DNA from: Embleya sp049739465
GTDB lineage: Bacteria > Actinomycetota > Actinomycetes > Streptomycetales > Streptomycetaceae
NCBI RefSeq assembly: GCF_049739465.1
Contig: NZ_JBMHHY010000026.1
Location: 1-64,000 of the forward strand
Direction of reading: 5' to 3'
Length of the DNA: 64,000 nt
The position numbers and the translations under genes were made by a program. A model generated the notes under the pieces. That model did not search any database, was not told where the DNA came from, and saw only the letters and a program-made list of their open reading frames with translations. This document shows positions 16,557 through 24,829 of the stretch, one piece after another (the first letter of the stretch is position 1; each line of letters opens with the position of its first letter).

Positions 16557-16780
16557 CACCAACGGTCCCGTCGCCGAGTCCGGGAAGCCCCGCCCTCCAG
16601 CCGTCGAGCCAAGGCGCGCAGCCCGGCTCGCACCAGCGGATCCGCATGCCGGCGCGCCTGGTCGAGCCTGCCCCGGCGCTTGAGGATCAGCGCGACGGTG
16701 AACAGCACCAGCGCCAGCACCACGAGGCCGCCCGTGATCAGGCCGAATCTGATCAGCATGAGATTGAGGATCGTCTCCAC
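16556..16780 (-). CDS. Small single-pass membrane protein
   Basis: The product has 74 residues from GTG at 16780, preceded by GGAGG at seven bases. Residues about 9-32 are a membrane helix (RFGLITGGLVVLALVLFTVA) and the rest is a basic, Arg-rich cytoplasmic tail. Its promoter region is shared with the divergent TetR gene and holds two copies of TATCAC-N4-GTGATA. The pair could form a small membrane complex whose synthesis is derepressed by the TetR ligand; function unknown. Confidence 0.65.
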   Translation of the reverse strand: METILNLMLIRFGLITGGLVVLALVLFTVALILKRRGRLDQARRHADPLVRAGLRALARRLEGGASRTRRRDRW

Positions 16781-16801
16781 GAAGAAGCCTCCATCACGTT
16801 C

Positions 16802-16843
16802 TATCACGCTTGTGATATCAACCTTTGTATCACAGCCGTGATA
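16802..16843. promoter_or_regulatory. Two TetR operators TATCAC-N4-GTGATA
   Basis: Perfect 16-bp palindromes stand at 16802-16817 (TATCACGCTTGTGATA) and 16828-16843 (TATCACAGCCGTGATA), with centres 26 bp apart. They lie between the divergent TetR and small-membrane-protein genes, the second ending 10 bases before the TetR ATG. Paired operators like these are typical of TetR autoregulation. Confidence 0.85.
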
Positions 16844-16853
16844 GAAAGGTCCC

Positions 16854-17504
16854 ATGCCGAAGTACGTGGATCCGGAAGCCCGCCGCCGGGACGTCGTGGA
16901 CGCCCTGTTCCGAGTCGTCGTCCGCGACGGCCTGCAGCGCACGTCGCTGCGCGCCGTGGCGGACGAGGCAGCGCTCAACATCGGCTCGCTGCGCCACTAC
17001 TTCGCCAGTCAGCAGGAACTGATGGACTTCGCAATGCAGTCGATGCTCGACCGACTCGGCAGTCGGCTGCTCCAGCACGTCGAGCAAATCGGGGAGCTGA
17101 GTCGGCACCCTCGCCCCGAACAGGTACGACTCGCCGCCGACCTGCTGGCCGAGTTGCTCCCGCTCGACGAACGCCGCCGCGCCGAGGTCACCGTCTTCCT
17201 GGATTTCAACGCCGCCGCGCGCACCAACCCGGACTTCGGCGACCTGGCACGCCGGGCCGCCGCCGGCGCGAGAAGGCTGGCACACCGCGTCCTCACCCGG
17301 CTCGACGAAGCCGGAACCCTGCGCCCCGGCCGCGACATCGACATCGAAACCGAGCGCCTCACCGCACTTCTGGACGGGCTCGGCCTCAGCGCGGTACTGC
17401 ACCCGGACATCGTGAGCCCACAGACGTGCATCGACGTACTACGCGCGCACCTGAGCGATCTCTCGTTGCCCATCGAGGACAAACCCACCGACCCCGCAAC
17501 CTGA
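16854..17504 (+). CDS. TetR-family regulator
   Basis: The product has 216 residues. The N-terminal TetR helix-turn-helix is clear (RRDVVDALFRVVVRDGLQRT, then ADEAALNIGSLRHYFASQQE), followed by an all-helical ligand domain. ATG at 16854 follows GAAAGG. The two perfect palindromes just upstream should be its operators, repressing both itself and the divergent small membrane proteins. The ligand is unknown. Confidence 0.9.
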   Translation: MPKYVDPEARRRDVVDALFRVVVRDGLQRTSLRAVADEAALNIGSLRHYFASQQELMDFAMQSMLDRLGSRLLQHVEQIGELSRHPRPEQVRLAADLLAELLPLDERRRAEVTVFLDFNAAARTNPDFGDLARRAAAGARRLAHRVLTRLDEAGTLRPGRDIDIETERLTALLDGLGLSAVLHPDIVSPQTCIDVLRAHLSDLSLPIEDKPTDPAT

Positions 17505-17835
17505 GCACCACGACGCCGACTTCGACGCGATCGCGAAGGTAACCGGCCAACCCACCCGCTGGATCGCCCCGGCGGGAACGCTCTGACGGTCCGCCCGTGT
17601 CCGACCACACGGGCACGCGGTCTCCGAACCGGGCGGCCGTTGGTGACTCCGTGCAGCAGCCCGCCGCCACCCGCCGTCATGGATGCGGGACGACGGCGAG
17701 GGAGGAAGCGTGCGCAAGGCGGTGGGCGGCCGGTGAGGCTGCGCGGTAAAGGCGGGGCGGCGGCTCGGGCGGACGACTACTCGGGCGTGACGATCTTCGT
17801 CTCCAGGGGCAAACCCTGACCTGACCGGCGTGGGG
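17505..17835. other. Intergenic region, nothing convincing
   Basis: About 330 bases follow the TetR gene. A 28-codon frame at 17733-17819 (ending SGVTIFVSRGKP) is the only candidate and lacks support. No clear terminator is seen. Confidence 0.4.
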
Positions 17836-18312
17836 TCAGCCCAGTTCCTTGCTCATGAACACCCGACTGGTGCCGGGCGGATCGCAGGGCACCTCCCCGA
17901 ACACCCGCCAGCCGTGCCGCCGGTAGAACTCGGGTGCCTGGAAGCTGATCGTGTAGAGCACGGCCTGCCGACAACCACGACGCAACCCCTCGGCCTCCGC
18001 CCGACCCAAAATCTCGCCACCCAGCCCGCTGCCGCGCAGCTCACGAGGCAGATGCAGCAGATCCACGAAGAGCAACCCGAGCGAGGTCCGACCGACCAGC
18101 CCACCCACAACACGACCGGTCCCCGCATCCCGGACCGGCACGGCCGGCGCCCGACGATCCTCGACCCCGGTCGCCTCGACGTTGAACGCATCCAGCGCAT
18201 CCGAGATCAGCGCAACGTCACCCGCATCCGGGGCATCGGTCACGACGACCTCGAACGGCGATGTCCCACGCCCGGCAGTCGTCTCCGGCCCATTCGCTGT
18301 CGGATCGTTCAT
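17836..18312 (-). CDS. GNAT-family acetyltransferase
   Basis: The product has 158 residues. It carries the acetyl-CoA-binding region of the GNAT fold in FVDLLHLPRELRGSGLGGEIL (R-x2-G-x-G pattern) and a C-terminal QAPEFYRRHGWRVFGEV, as in many small N-acetyltransferases. Start ATG at 18312 is chosen as the first methionine giving a normal family length; the ribosome-binding site is weak. The acetyl acceptor is unknown. Confidence 0.85.
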   Translation of the reverse strand: MNDPTANGPETTAGRGTSPFEVVVTDAPDAGDVALISDALDAFNVEATGVEDRRAPAVPVRDAGTGRVVGGLVGRTSLGLLFVDLLHLPRELRGSGLGGEILGRAEAEGLRRGCRQAVLYTISFQAPEFYRRHGWRVFGEVPCDPPGTSRVFMSKELG

Positions 18313-18352
18313 GGGCGGAGGGTAGCCACCAGGTCCGACACCCGCCCCCGCC

Positions 18353-18913
18353 TCATTCCACCCGGTAGTGCAGCAACACGACCCCATTACCGAAGGCCCG
18401 CGTCTCCACGAGCCGCAGGTCGGTCGTAGCGTCCGTCGGCCCGAACATCGGCTTCCCGCGCCCGATCAGGACCGGATGTACATAGACCCGATACTCGTCG
18501 ATCAATCCCAGCCGCCGAAACGTCGCGGCCAGGTCGGCCCCACCAAGCGCCAGATCCCCACCCGCCTCGTCTTGCAACGCCCGAATCTCCGCCACCACCA
18601 CGTCCCGCTTGATCGTGGTGTTCCAGTCCGCCCGCTCCAGCGTCCGGGAGTACACGACCTTCGGCATGTCCCGCCAGATCCCGGCAAACTCCCTGACCGT
18701 CCCACTACTTGCCGGATCCGCATCCGCAGTGGGCCAGAACCCGGCCATCAACTCGTGGGTAACCCGCCCACTCAGGAGCGCGCCCATCCCCGCGAGCTGC
18801 TCATTCATATGCCGATGCAACTCGTCGTCCACCCGATGCCACCCGATCTCCCGCTGTGGCCCCTCGATAAAGCCGTCCAGCGACATCCCCATCCAATAAA
18901 CGATCTTCCGCAT
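18353..18913 (-). CDS. RibD C-terminal/dihydrofolate reductase-like protein
   Basis: The product has 186 residues from ATG at 18913 (MRKIVYWMGMSLDGFIEGPQ), preceded by GAGG. The family signature SLDGFI, the central LLSGRVTHELM and the C-terminal VYVHPVLIGRGKPMF are all visible. Stand-alone members of this family are NADPH-dependent reductases of unknown substrate and are common in Streptomyces. It may form a short operon with the GNAT gene downstream. Confidence 0.88.
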   Translation of the reverse strand: MRKIVYWMGMSLDGFIEGPQREIGWHRVDDELHRHMNEQLAGMGALLSGRVTHELMAGFWPTADADPASSGTVREFAGIWRDMPKVVYSRTLERADWNTTIKRDVVVAEIRALQDEAGGDLALGGADLAATFRRLGLIDEYRVYVHPVLIGRGKPMFGPTDATTDLRLVETRAFGNGVVLLHYRVE

Positions 18914-19297
18914 CGCACACACACCTCACCAAACTCGTCCGACCCCGGTCGCCTACCCCAACCCGAGTCCCCACAGCCCGCGTCGGTTATGCCAACGGCA
19001 CCACCCCTCCTGCCCACTGCCGAAGCACACCCGCAACCGGCAACCCGCAGCACCAGCAGCAGCACCAGCCAGTTGTGGATGGCGGTTCGCCGCCGCCGGC
19101 TCGGCTCCACGTCGACCGGACCGACGATCGCCCTCTATCCCCATCCCCGGCCCGCCGCAGCTGAACATGGCGACCCCGAGGTAGGCCCAAGGCCACCCGA
19201 CCGAACCGGGCACAAAATGTCGGGCCCACAACACACTCTCCTTCCTAACGTGGTGCCCGAAAGCAAAGGAAGAAAGGAAGGAAGGAAGGAGCCCGCA
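18914..19297. other. Divergent intergenic region with GGAA repeats
   Basis: No gene is visible between the RibD-like and AraC genes. A GGAAG-type purine repeat at about 19266-19290 runs into the ribosome-binding site of the AraC gene. Confidence 0.5.
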
Positions 19298-20164
19298 GTG
19301 CTGGAGCGGCTGAACCAGGCGCTGGACCACATCGAGTCACACCTCGATCGCCCACTCGACGCAGCCGAGTTGGCCCGGATCGCCGCGACGTCGGAGTACC
19401 ACTTCCGCCGCCTGTGCTCCGCCCTTGCCGGGATACCCCTCTCGGAGTACATCCGCAGCCGCCGACTCACCCTCGCCGGCGCCGAGGTACTCGCCGGGAA
19501 GCAAACCCTGCTGGCGATCGCGGTCCGCTACGGCTACACCTCGGGCGAGGCCTTCGCCCGAGCGTTCCGCGCCATGCACGGCGTGGGCCCGAGCGAGGCC
19601 CGGCGCACCGGCGCGGCCCTGTACTCCCAGCCGAGGATGTCCTTCCGCCTCACCGTCGAAGGGAGCAGCACCATGCGCTACCGAATCATCCACAAGGACG
19701 CATTCCACATCGTCGGCAAGAAGGCCCGAGTCCCCCTGATCCACGAGGGCGTGAACCCGGCCATCGCCGATTTCATCCGAGCCATCCCCCCGGAAACCCT
19801 CACCCGCATCACCGCCCTGTCCGACCAGGACCCGGAGGGCATCGTCGCAGTCACCGACAACCTGGACCCCAGCCGCGCCGAAGGCACCGAACTCGACTAC
19901 TACCACGGTGTCCTGACGCACACTCAGTCCCCAGAAGACCTCGACACCCGGCCCGTCCCAGCGGGCACCTGGGCGGTCTTCGAAAACGAGGGCCGCTTCC
20001 CCCAGGCCCTCCAATACCTATGGCGCGACATCTTCACCCAGTGGTTCCCCTCCAACCCCTACCAAAGCCGCCCCGGCCCGGAAATCCTCCGCGTCCGCGT
20101 CTCCGACGACGGCACCCACGCCACGGCAGCCCTATGGATCCCGGTGGAACCGGCCACGACCTGA
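19298..20164 (+). CDS. AraC-family HTH fused to a GyrI-like effector-binding domain
   Basis: The product has 288 residues from GTG at 19298, preceded by AAGGAAGGAG. Residues 1-105 are an AraC/XylS DNA-binding domain with two HTH units (LDAAELARIAATSEYHFRRL; LAIAVRYGYTSGEAFARAF). After a linker, residues about 130-288 form a GyrI-like small-molecule-binding domain (MRYRIIHKDAFHIVGKKARV, later YYHGVLTHTQ and WAVFENEGRFPQALQYLW). This is the Rob/BmrR-like plan of drug-responsive activators. The natural target genes are not evident. Confidence 0.9.
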   Translation: MLERLNQALDHIESHLDRPLDAAELARIAATSEYHFRRLCSALAGIPLSEYIRSRRLTLAGAEVLAGKQTLLAIAVRYGYTSGEAFARAFRAMHGVGPSEARRTGAALYSQPRMSFRLTVEGSSTMRYRIIHKDAFHIVGKKARVPLIHEGVNPAIADFIRAIPPETLTRITALSDQDPEGIVAVTDNLDPSRAEGTELDYYHGVLTHTQSPEDLDTRPVPAGTWAVFENEGRFPQALQYLWRDIFTQWFPSNPYQSRPGPEILRVRVSDDGTHATAALWIPVEPATT

Positions 20165-20542
20165 CCCGAGCTCAGGAAGCTCAGGAGAGGTAGCCGCGGC
20201 CTTCGGCTGCCCGATGGGTTGCAGCGCACGCTCTTGCGAGAGGCGCCTACGAATCGGTCATGTCAGGGTGAGCCCGTGAACCATCATCAGATCCTCAACA
20301 CGTTGGGCGCCCCGCACAAAGCCGAACTCGCCGCCACAACCTGGGCTTGACGATCAACCGTCCCCGCTCGACGGCCTTCGGCCACACCCTCGGGCAACCC
20401 GTCGTTCCGCTTCGGGAGTTGCTACAAACAGCGCGACGAACAGCCGAAGGTCTGTACCCACCCGCCCCGAGCCCGGTGGTCGGAGCCAGTGGCAGGAAAA
20501 TGCGTCGACAGCGGCGCTCGGCACCCGGCAAAGTGGCCGCCC
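20165..20542. other. Intergenic region, no convincing gene
   Basis: About 380 bases. A 24-codon frame at 20277-20351 begins VNHHQILNTLG but has no partner or motif. No clear terminator is visible. Confidence 0.4.
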
Positions 20543-21283
20543 GTGACGAGCAGTGAGCTGTGGACCCGGGCAACCGCCGACCGCTACGACACCGAAGAGA
20601 CCGAGATGTTCTCGGCCGCCGTTCTTGGACCGACTCTCGCCTTCCTCGCCGAGCTCGCCGGAGATGGCCGGGCTCTGGAGTTCGCCATCGGAACCGGACG
20701 AGTGGGCGTCCCGCTCCGGGAACGCGGCGTGCAGGTAGTGGGCATCGAACTGTCCGAGCACATGGCAGCGGCCCTACGGCGCAAGACCGACGAGGACACC
20801 CTCCCGGTAGCCATCGGGGACATGGCCACCACCATCGTCCCCGGCGAGTTCACCCTGGTCTATCTCGTCTACAACACCATCACGAACCTGCTCACGCAGG
20901 ACGAGCAGGTCGAATGCTTCCGCAACGCCGCACATCATCTGGCGCCCGGCGGCCGATTCGTCATCGAGTTGGAGGTGCCACCGCTGCGGCTCCTGCCGCC
21001 GGGCCAGGTCGCGGTGCCGTTCGACGTCTCTGCACAACATCTCGGCTTCGACACCTTCGACCTGGTCAAGCAGATTCTCGTCTCGCACCACTTCACCCGC
21101 GACGGCGACGACGGCCGCTACCGCCGCGGCAACTCCCGGCATCGGTACGCCTGGCCGGCAGAGCTCGACCTGATGGCACGAATCGCTGGGCTCGAGCTGG
21201 AGCGTCGCGTCGGAGACTGGGACGGGGCGCCGTTCACCCAGGACTCCGCAAAGCACATCTCCGTATGGCGCAAGCCAACCTGA
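20543..21283 (+). CDS. Class I SAM-dependent methyltransferase
   Basis: The product has 246 residues from GTG at 20543 (VTSSELWTRATADRYDTEET). SAM-binding motif I is ALEFAIGTGRVGVPL; GIELSEHM follows as the acidic loop, then a post-I AIGDMATT. The C-terminal WPAELDLMARIAGLELERRVGDWDG is typical of small-molecule methyltransferases. The chosen GTG has only a weak ribosome-binding site, and an ATG 18 codons earlier is an alternative. Substrate unknown. Confidence 0.88.
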   Translation: MTSSELWTRATADRYDTEETEMFSAAVLGPTLAFLAELAGDGRALEFAIGTGRVGVPLRERGVQVVGIELSEHMAAALRRKTDEDTLPVAIGDMATTIVPGEFTLVYLVYNTITNLLTQDEQVECFRNAAHHLAPGGRFVIELEVPPLRLLPPGQVAVPFDVSAQHLGFDTFDLVKQILVSHHFTRDGDDGRYRRGNSRHRYAWPAELDLMARIAGLELERRVGDWDGAPFTQDSAKHISVWRKPT

Positions 21284-21330
21284 GGTCGGACACCGGGCCG
21301 TCAGCGTAAGCCGTGCCTGTCCTGAATCTC

Positions 21331-21845
21331 TTACCGGGAGTCCAGGCGTCGCCGGCAGATCAGTGCGCATCCGAGGGTGCGGAAGGCTTCGTGGATGTCG
21401 TCGCGTACTTCCCAGCGGATCCGCAAGCGGCGGAGCCAGTGCAGCTGGGCGAATGCTCGCTCAACGACCCAGCGTTGGGTGCCGAGTCCGGAGCCATGCT
21501 CGGTTCTCCGGCGGGCGATAGGCGGCTTCACGCCGAGATCCCGAACGAGGTGGCGGACTTGCCGTGGTCATTGCAGCGCGGCCGCCCAACACCACCTCCG
21601 GGCGGGGCCGGGGCCAGCCTCGCTTGCCCCACACCGGCGGTATCACCTGAAGTAGCGGGATCAGCTGGGTGACCTCGTTGCGGTTGCCGCCGGCCAAGGT
21701 GGCGGCGAGCAGGATACCCACGGCGTCGGTGCTCGGCCAGGCGGCGCCGGCAGGTCGTGCCCGGGCCGAAGCCGAGTTCCTGCGGCAGCTGTTCCCAGGC
21801 GATCCCGGTGTGCAAGACGAACAACGACGCCGCCCCCGGCATCAA
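21331..21845 (-). pseudogene. Degenerate IS5-family transposase
   Basis: Pieces of one transposase are spread over two frames. Near 21800-21740 is HTGIAWEQLPQELGFGPGTT (N-terminal part). Around 21720-21600 is TLAGGNRNEVTQLIPLLQVI (catalytic region). From 21531 to 21331 is RWVVERAFAQLHWLRRLRIR and onward (C-terminal part). At least one frameshift and missing sequence separate them, so it is not functional. I could not define terminal inverted repeats. Confidence 0.8.
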
Positions 21846-22402
21846 ACGGTGGGCGACGCTACTCGACCCGTGACGACCGGGCCGTGACCATCACATGAAT
21901 CAAGCCCCGACGACCGCGCCCGCCCAGCATGGGGATGGCCCGACTTCACACCGACTGCCTGCCCGAAGGCTCTTCCCCAGCCGCGACATCGAGCGCTCCA
22001 TCGTCGCCCTGGGCACGCCTCTCTGACCCACGACCACCTGAACTCCCCAACCTACGCGCTGGCTTCGCCTGCCTCCTGGCCGCGTTGCCCGCCGCAGGCG
22101 AACGCACCATCCGGGGCGCCCGATAGGTCGAGCGCGGCCAGGAAGACCCCATCGGCAACCCAAAACGTCGATCGGCGCGAACGTAAACGTCGTAGCCGCC
22201 CCCGGCGCCCGAGCCGCAGCGCCACGACCGACACGGCCCCGTAGATCTGGGTGCTTTACCGCATACATCGCTCTGACCTGCGCGAACACCCCTCACGGGG
22301 AGGTATCCCCAGCATTTCCCCATGATCATCAGAAGGTCCCCGCGTCCGGGCGCTTCAGACCGCTGTTGGTCATGGGTTGGGTCACGTGACCAACCGTCCC
22401 GC
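21846..22402. other. Non-coding stretch beside IS remnant
   Basis: About 550 bases without a recognisable gene. Open frames on either strand have no motif and poor codon bias. It may be decayed accessory DNA associated with the transposase remnant. Confidence 0.45.
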
Positions 22403-23060
22403 TCACGACGGGAAAGCCGAGTACCGTTCGATGCTCGCCCGCCCGGTGGATCGATCGAGTAGGCGCAGTTCCCACGGCCCCGTGTTGACATCGAAGTCCT
22501 TCCCAAACCCGACCCACTTGCCCGCCATGCGTCGGCTTGTCGGCTCGATCAGCATCTGGATGGCGCCGTAATACCGCGCACCCTGGTAGTAGCCGTCGGC
22601 CGCTGTCTGTTCCGTCCACGTACCCGCGATGACGTTCCGGTCTATGGTGAGGTCCAGAGACAACGGGCTGTCCGGATTGGTCGACGCTCCGGGTAGGCTC
22701 TGGGCCGTCAGCCGGTTGCCGTGTTGGACGATCACGACGTGGTGCTTGCAGTCGTACGTCTTGTCACGGCTGGACGAGTAGAGCTCATATCGGGACAGCC
22801 AGATGCCTGCGTACTCCCCTTGAGTCTCCGGCTCCGGGCTTGCGACGGCATCAGCCGTGCCGACTTCCCCGGCTTCCATGTCGTGACCTCCTGCGCCGTC
22901 CGAGTGGACGCGTGTCATGGGGATTGCGAACCCCAGCGACTCGGGTGTGCGGCCGGTGAACTTCTTCAGCGCTCGCGCATACAGCGGGCGACACGTCCTG
23001 GTCTGCCCGGATTCCCAGCGCTGCACGAGTCGCTTGGAAGCGTCGTTCGGTTCGCCCAGC
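22403..23060 (-). pseudogene. XRE-type regulator lacking its start (5'-truncated)
   Basis: The frame encodes an HTH segment (DEFAQGLRGAGKELGEPN, then ASKRLVQRWESGQTRTCRPL and YARALKKFTGRTPESLGF) and a ~120-residue C-terminal beta-rich domain (GIWLSRYELYSSSRDKTYDC; WTEQTADGYYQGARYYGAIQ). That domain often follows this HTH type in Streptomyces. Reading upstream, no ATG, GTG or TTG in frame occurs near the HTH; the frame only runs antisense into the neighbouring gene. The first ~10-20 residues and the promoter therefore appear lost, and the gene is probably dead or mis-started. Confidence 0.6.
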
Positions 23061-23131
23061 TCCTTACCTGCGCCGCGTAGGCCCTGGGCAAACTCATCCT
23101 GGCCAAGTTCGGCCAGGCCATCGCCTACCTG

Positions 23132-23440
23132 GTGACGTGCGGCGAGAACCCGGACCTTCTCATGGGTCCGTCCGAGCAGGTGGACGAGGCATGGCACTCG
23201 TTCCTGCTCGACTCGATCCCGTACCACCACTTCACCGACCGGCACTTCGGCCGGTACATCCACCATGTCCCCAAGCTGGAGGACGGGCACGACTCGAAGA
23301 ACGGCGGCCCGCTGGTCTTGGAGCAGACGATCGAAGCCATCAAGGCAGCCGGGTTCGAGATCGAGCCCGACGTGTGGGACATGAAGAGCACGGCCGACTG
23401 CAACCAGTGCCACGCCGGGTGCCACGACTCGCCCAAGTAG
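23132..23440 (+). CDS. Conserved hypothetical protein, probably N-terminally truncated
   Basis: From GTG at 23132 it encodes 102 residues. The frame is open back to a TAG at 23078-23080 and already reads family-like sequence (GKLILAKFGQAIAYLVTCGE) before the GTG. Conserved pieces are PSEQVDEAWHSFLLDSIPYH, RYIHHVPKLEDGHD and a Cys-rich tail CNQCHAGCHD that may bind metal. Homologues I remember are longer at the N-terminus, so the head is likely missing, at the same place where the divergent XRE gene also loses its start. Confidence 0.6.
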   Translation: MTCGENPDLLMGPSEQVDEAWHSFLLDSIPYHHFTDRHFGRYIHHVPKLEDGHDSKNGGPLVLEQTIEAIKAAGFEIEPDVWDMKSTADCNQCHAGCHDSPK

Positions 23441-23460
23441 GACTGAACAGCGCGTGAGTT

Positions 23461-23493
23461 GGGGCTCACCCCCGTACGTTGGGGGTGGGCCCC
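23461..23493. terminator. Imperfect hairpin before the methyltransferase gene
   Basis: The arms GGGGCTCACCCCC and GGGGGTGGGCCCC pair with small interruptions around the loop GTACGTT. It lies between the stop at 23440 and the ATG at 23515, so it may be a terminator or leader hairpin. Confidence 0.5.
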
Positions 23494-23514
23494 GCCTGCC
23501 GGAAGGATCACCGC

Positions 23515-24144
23515 ATGTCATTGGCCGAGTCCTGGGACAGGTACGCGGTCGGGAGCACGCCGCGTAGGACCGCGAATGCCAATGGAGATACGACCTGGCT
23601 GAACTGGACTCAGTACGCCGATCACGGGCCGAACGAGAGCGTTCTGGGTGCCGTCGTCGGGCACCGGGTGCTGGAACTCGGCTCGGGGAGTGGTAGCAAC
23701 CTGGCACATTTGGTGACTCTCGGCGCGACAGGTATCGGAGTAGACGTTTCCCCCGCGCGTGAAGTTGTGGCACGAGAACGCTGGGGTGATCTGGACGGTC
23801 TTGAGTTTCGTACGGCGGAAGCGACGGCGTTCCTGAGCGAGACGAGCGAGATATTCGACATCGTGCTCTCGATCTTCGGTGCCGTGTGGTTCATCGATCC
23901 GGAGACGCTGCTCCCGCTGATCCGAGCCCGCATGGCATCGGGCGGCATCTTGGCATTTTCACACCTCCCTGCCGGGAGCCAGGGCCCGCAGCCAGGCCAT
24001 GCAGGAATGCGGCACGACCACAGCCCAGGCGAGTGGGAGCGTCTTCTCGCGGACCACGGATTCACTGATGTGTCGGCGTCCGTCATCGATCCGCCAGAGG
24101 GCAGGACCGCAGGCACGATGTTCGTCCGCGCGGTGGGTCTCTGA
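23515..24144 (+). CDS. SAM-dependent methyltransferase
   Basis: The product has 209 residues from ATG at 23515, preceded by GGAAGGA. Motif I is VLELGSGSGSNLAHL, GIGVDVSP follows, and the later motifs are IVLSIFGAVWFIDP and MASGGILAFSHLP. It is a short class I methyltransferase of the type found in Streptomyces accessory regions. Substrate not predictable. Confidence 0.88.
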   Translation: MSLAESWDRYAVGSTPRRTANANGDTTWLNWTQYADHGPNESVLGAVVGHRVLELGSGSGSNLAHLVTLGATGIGVDVSPAREVVARERWGDLDGLEFRTAEATAFLSETSEIFDIVLSIFGAVWFIDPETLLPLIRARMASGGILAFSHLPAGSQGPQPGHAGMRHDHSPGEWERLLADHGFTDVSASVIDPPEGRTAGTMFVRAVGL

Positions 24145-24447
24145 CCCGGCATTCCTGCCACCGAGCAACGCGTGACGGCGGCCCCTCAAGGTCCGTACAC
24201 CAAGGGACCTGCCGGAACGTCCCTTTGCTGGTTGGCCTGTTCGCGCACCGGACGGGCCGGAAGCGACCGACCGGCGTGCAGCGCCGGGGGCCGTTGCGTT
24301 TGTGCAGGTGGGAGGCGGTTTCCTGCCCAGTGCCGGCCCAGGATTTCCCCAGCATGACACCCCTGATCGGCCCGAAACGGACCCGGACGGGCTGGAAGCC
24401 GATCACCGTCCGCGAGCCATCGAAAATGGACGCTGACCTGCGAAACC
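24145..24447. other. Non-coding stretch
   Basis: About 300 bases between the methyltransferase and the decayed acyl-CoA dehydrogenase end. No gene or clear repeat is visible. Confidence 0.4.
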
Positions 24448-24519
24448 CTACTTCGGCAGGTTCCGCGCCATCACGATCCGCTGCACCTGATTCGTGCCTT
24501 CAGAAATCTCGAAATTACG
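24448..24519 (-). pseudogene. Remnant C-terminus of an acyl-CoA dehydrogenase
   Basis: Twenty-three codons read RNFEISEGTNQVQRIVMARN and end LPK-stop. This is the diagnostic C-terminus of acyl-CoA dehydrogenases, including the catalytic Glu before GTNQVQ. Upstream the similarity stops abruptly and transposase-like sequence begins. Only the gene's tail survives. Confidence 0.75.
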
Positions 24520-24796
24520 GTCGCAGGCGACCCCGCCTGAGCCGCAGCCCGTGGGCGACCGCCCTTCCGGGGGCGAGAGTGGGGTGGCAGCGGGCCTGGA
24601 TGGACGTCTTCGCGTCCACGCTGACGACGTACTCGTCCTCGCCTGGCGGCCGGCCCTGCCAGGTACGGGCGGACAGGTCCGGCACGCGCTCGGCTTCGGC
24701 CTTGAAGCCGGGGTCGGTGATGAAGATCCGGGAGCGGTGCTGCCGGGGCTTGGGCGCGTCCTCGGCCGGCCGGCTGCGCACGGTGGAAGCCGACAC
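24520..24796 (-). pseudogene. Remnant of an IS630-family transposase
   Basis: The frame contains RIFITDPGFKAEAERVPDLS followed by PPGEDEYVVSVDAKTSIQAR and CHPTLAPGRA. These match the central DDE region of IS630-type transposases (D in SVDAKTSIQ). It is short, lacks both ends and is joined to the acyl-CoA dehydrogenase remnant, so it is a scar. Confidence 0.7.
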
Positions 24797-24829
24797 GAAA
24801 GTGGCGATTGCCCCGCGTCGTCGGCCCGT

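Noticed and set aside
17733..17819. Small open frame ending SGVTIFVSRGKP
   Set aside because: Only 28 codons, no good ribosome-binding site and no recognised family; too weak to call.
20277..20351. Small open frame beginning VNHHQILNTLG
   Set aside because: 24 codons with no conserved partner; may be a remnant but cannot be supported.
21900..22506. Minus-strand frames upstream of the IS5 remnant as a gene
   Set aside because: Composition is Arg/Gly/Ser-rich, with no motif and no ribosome-binding site.
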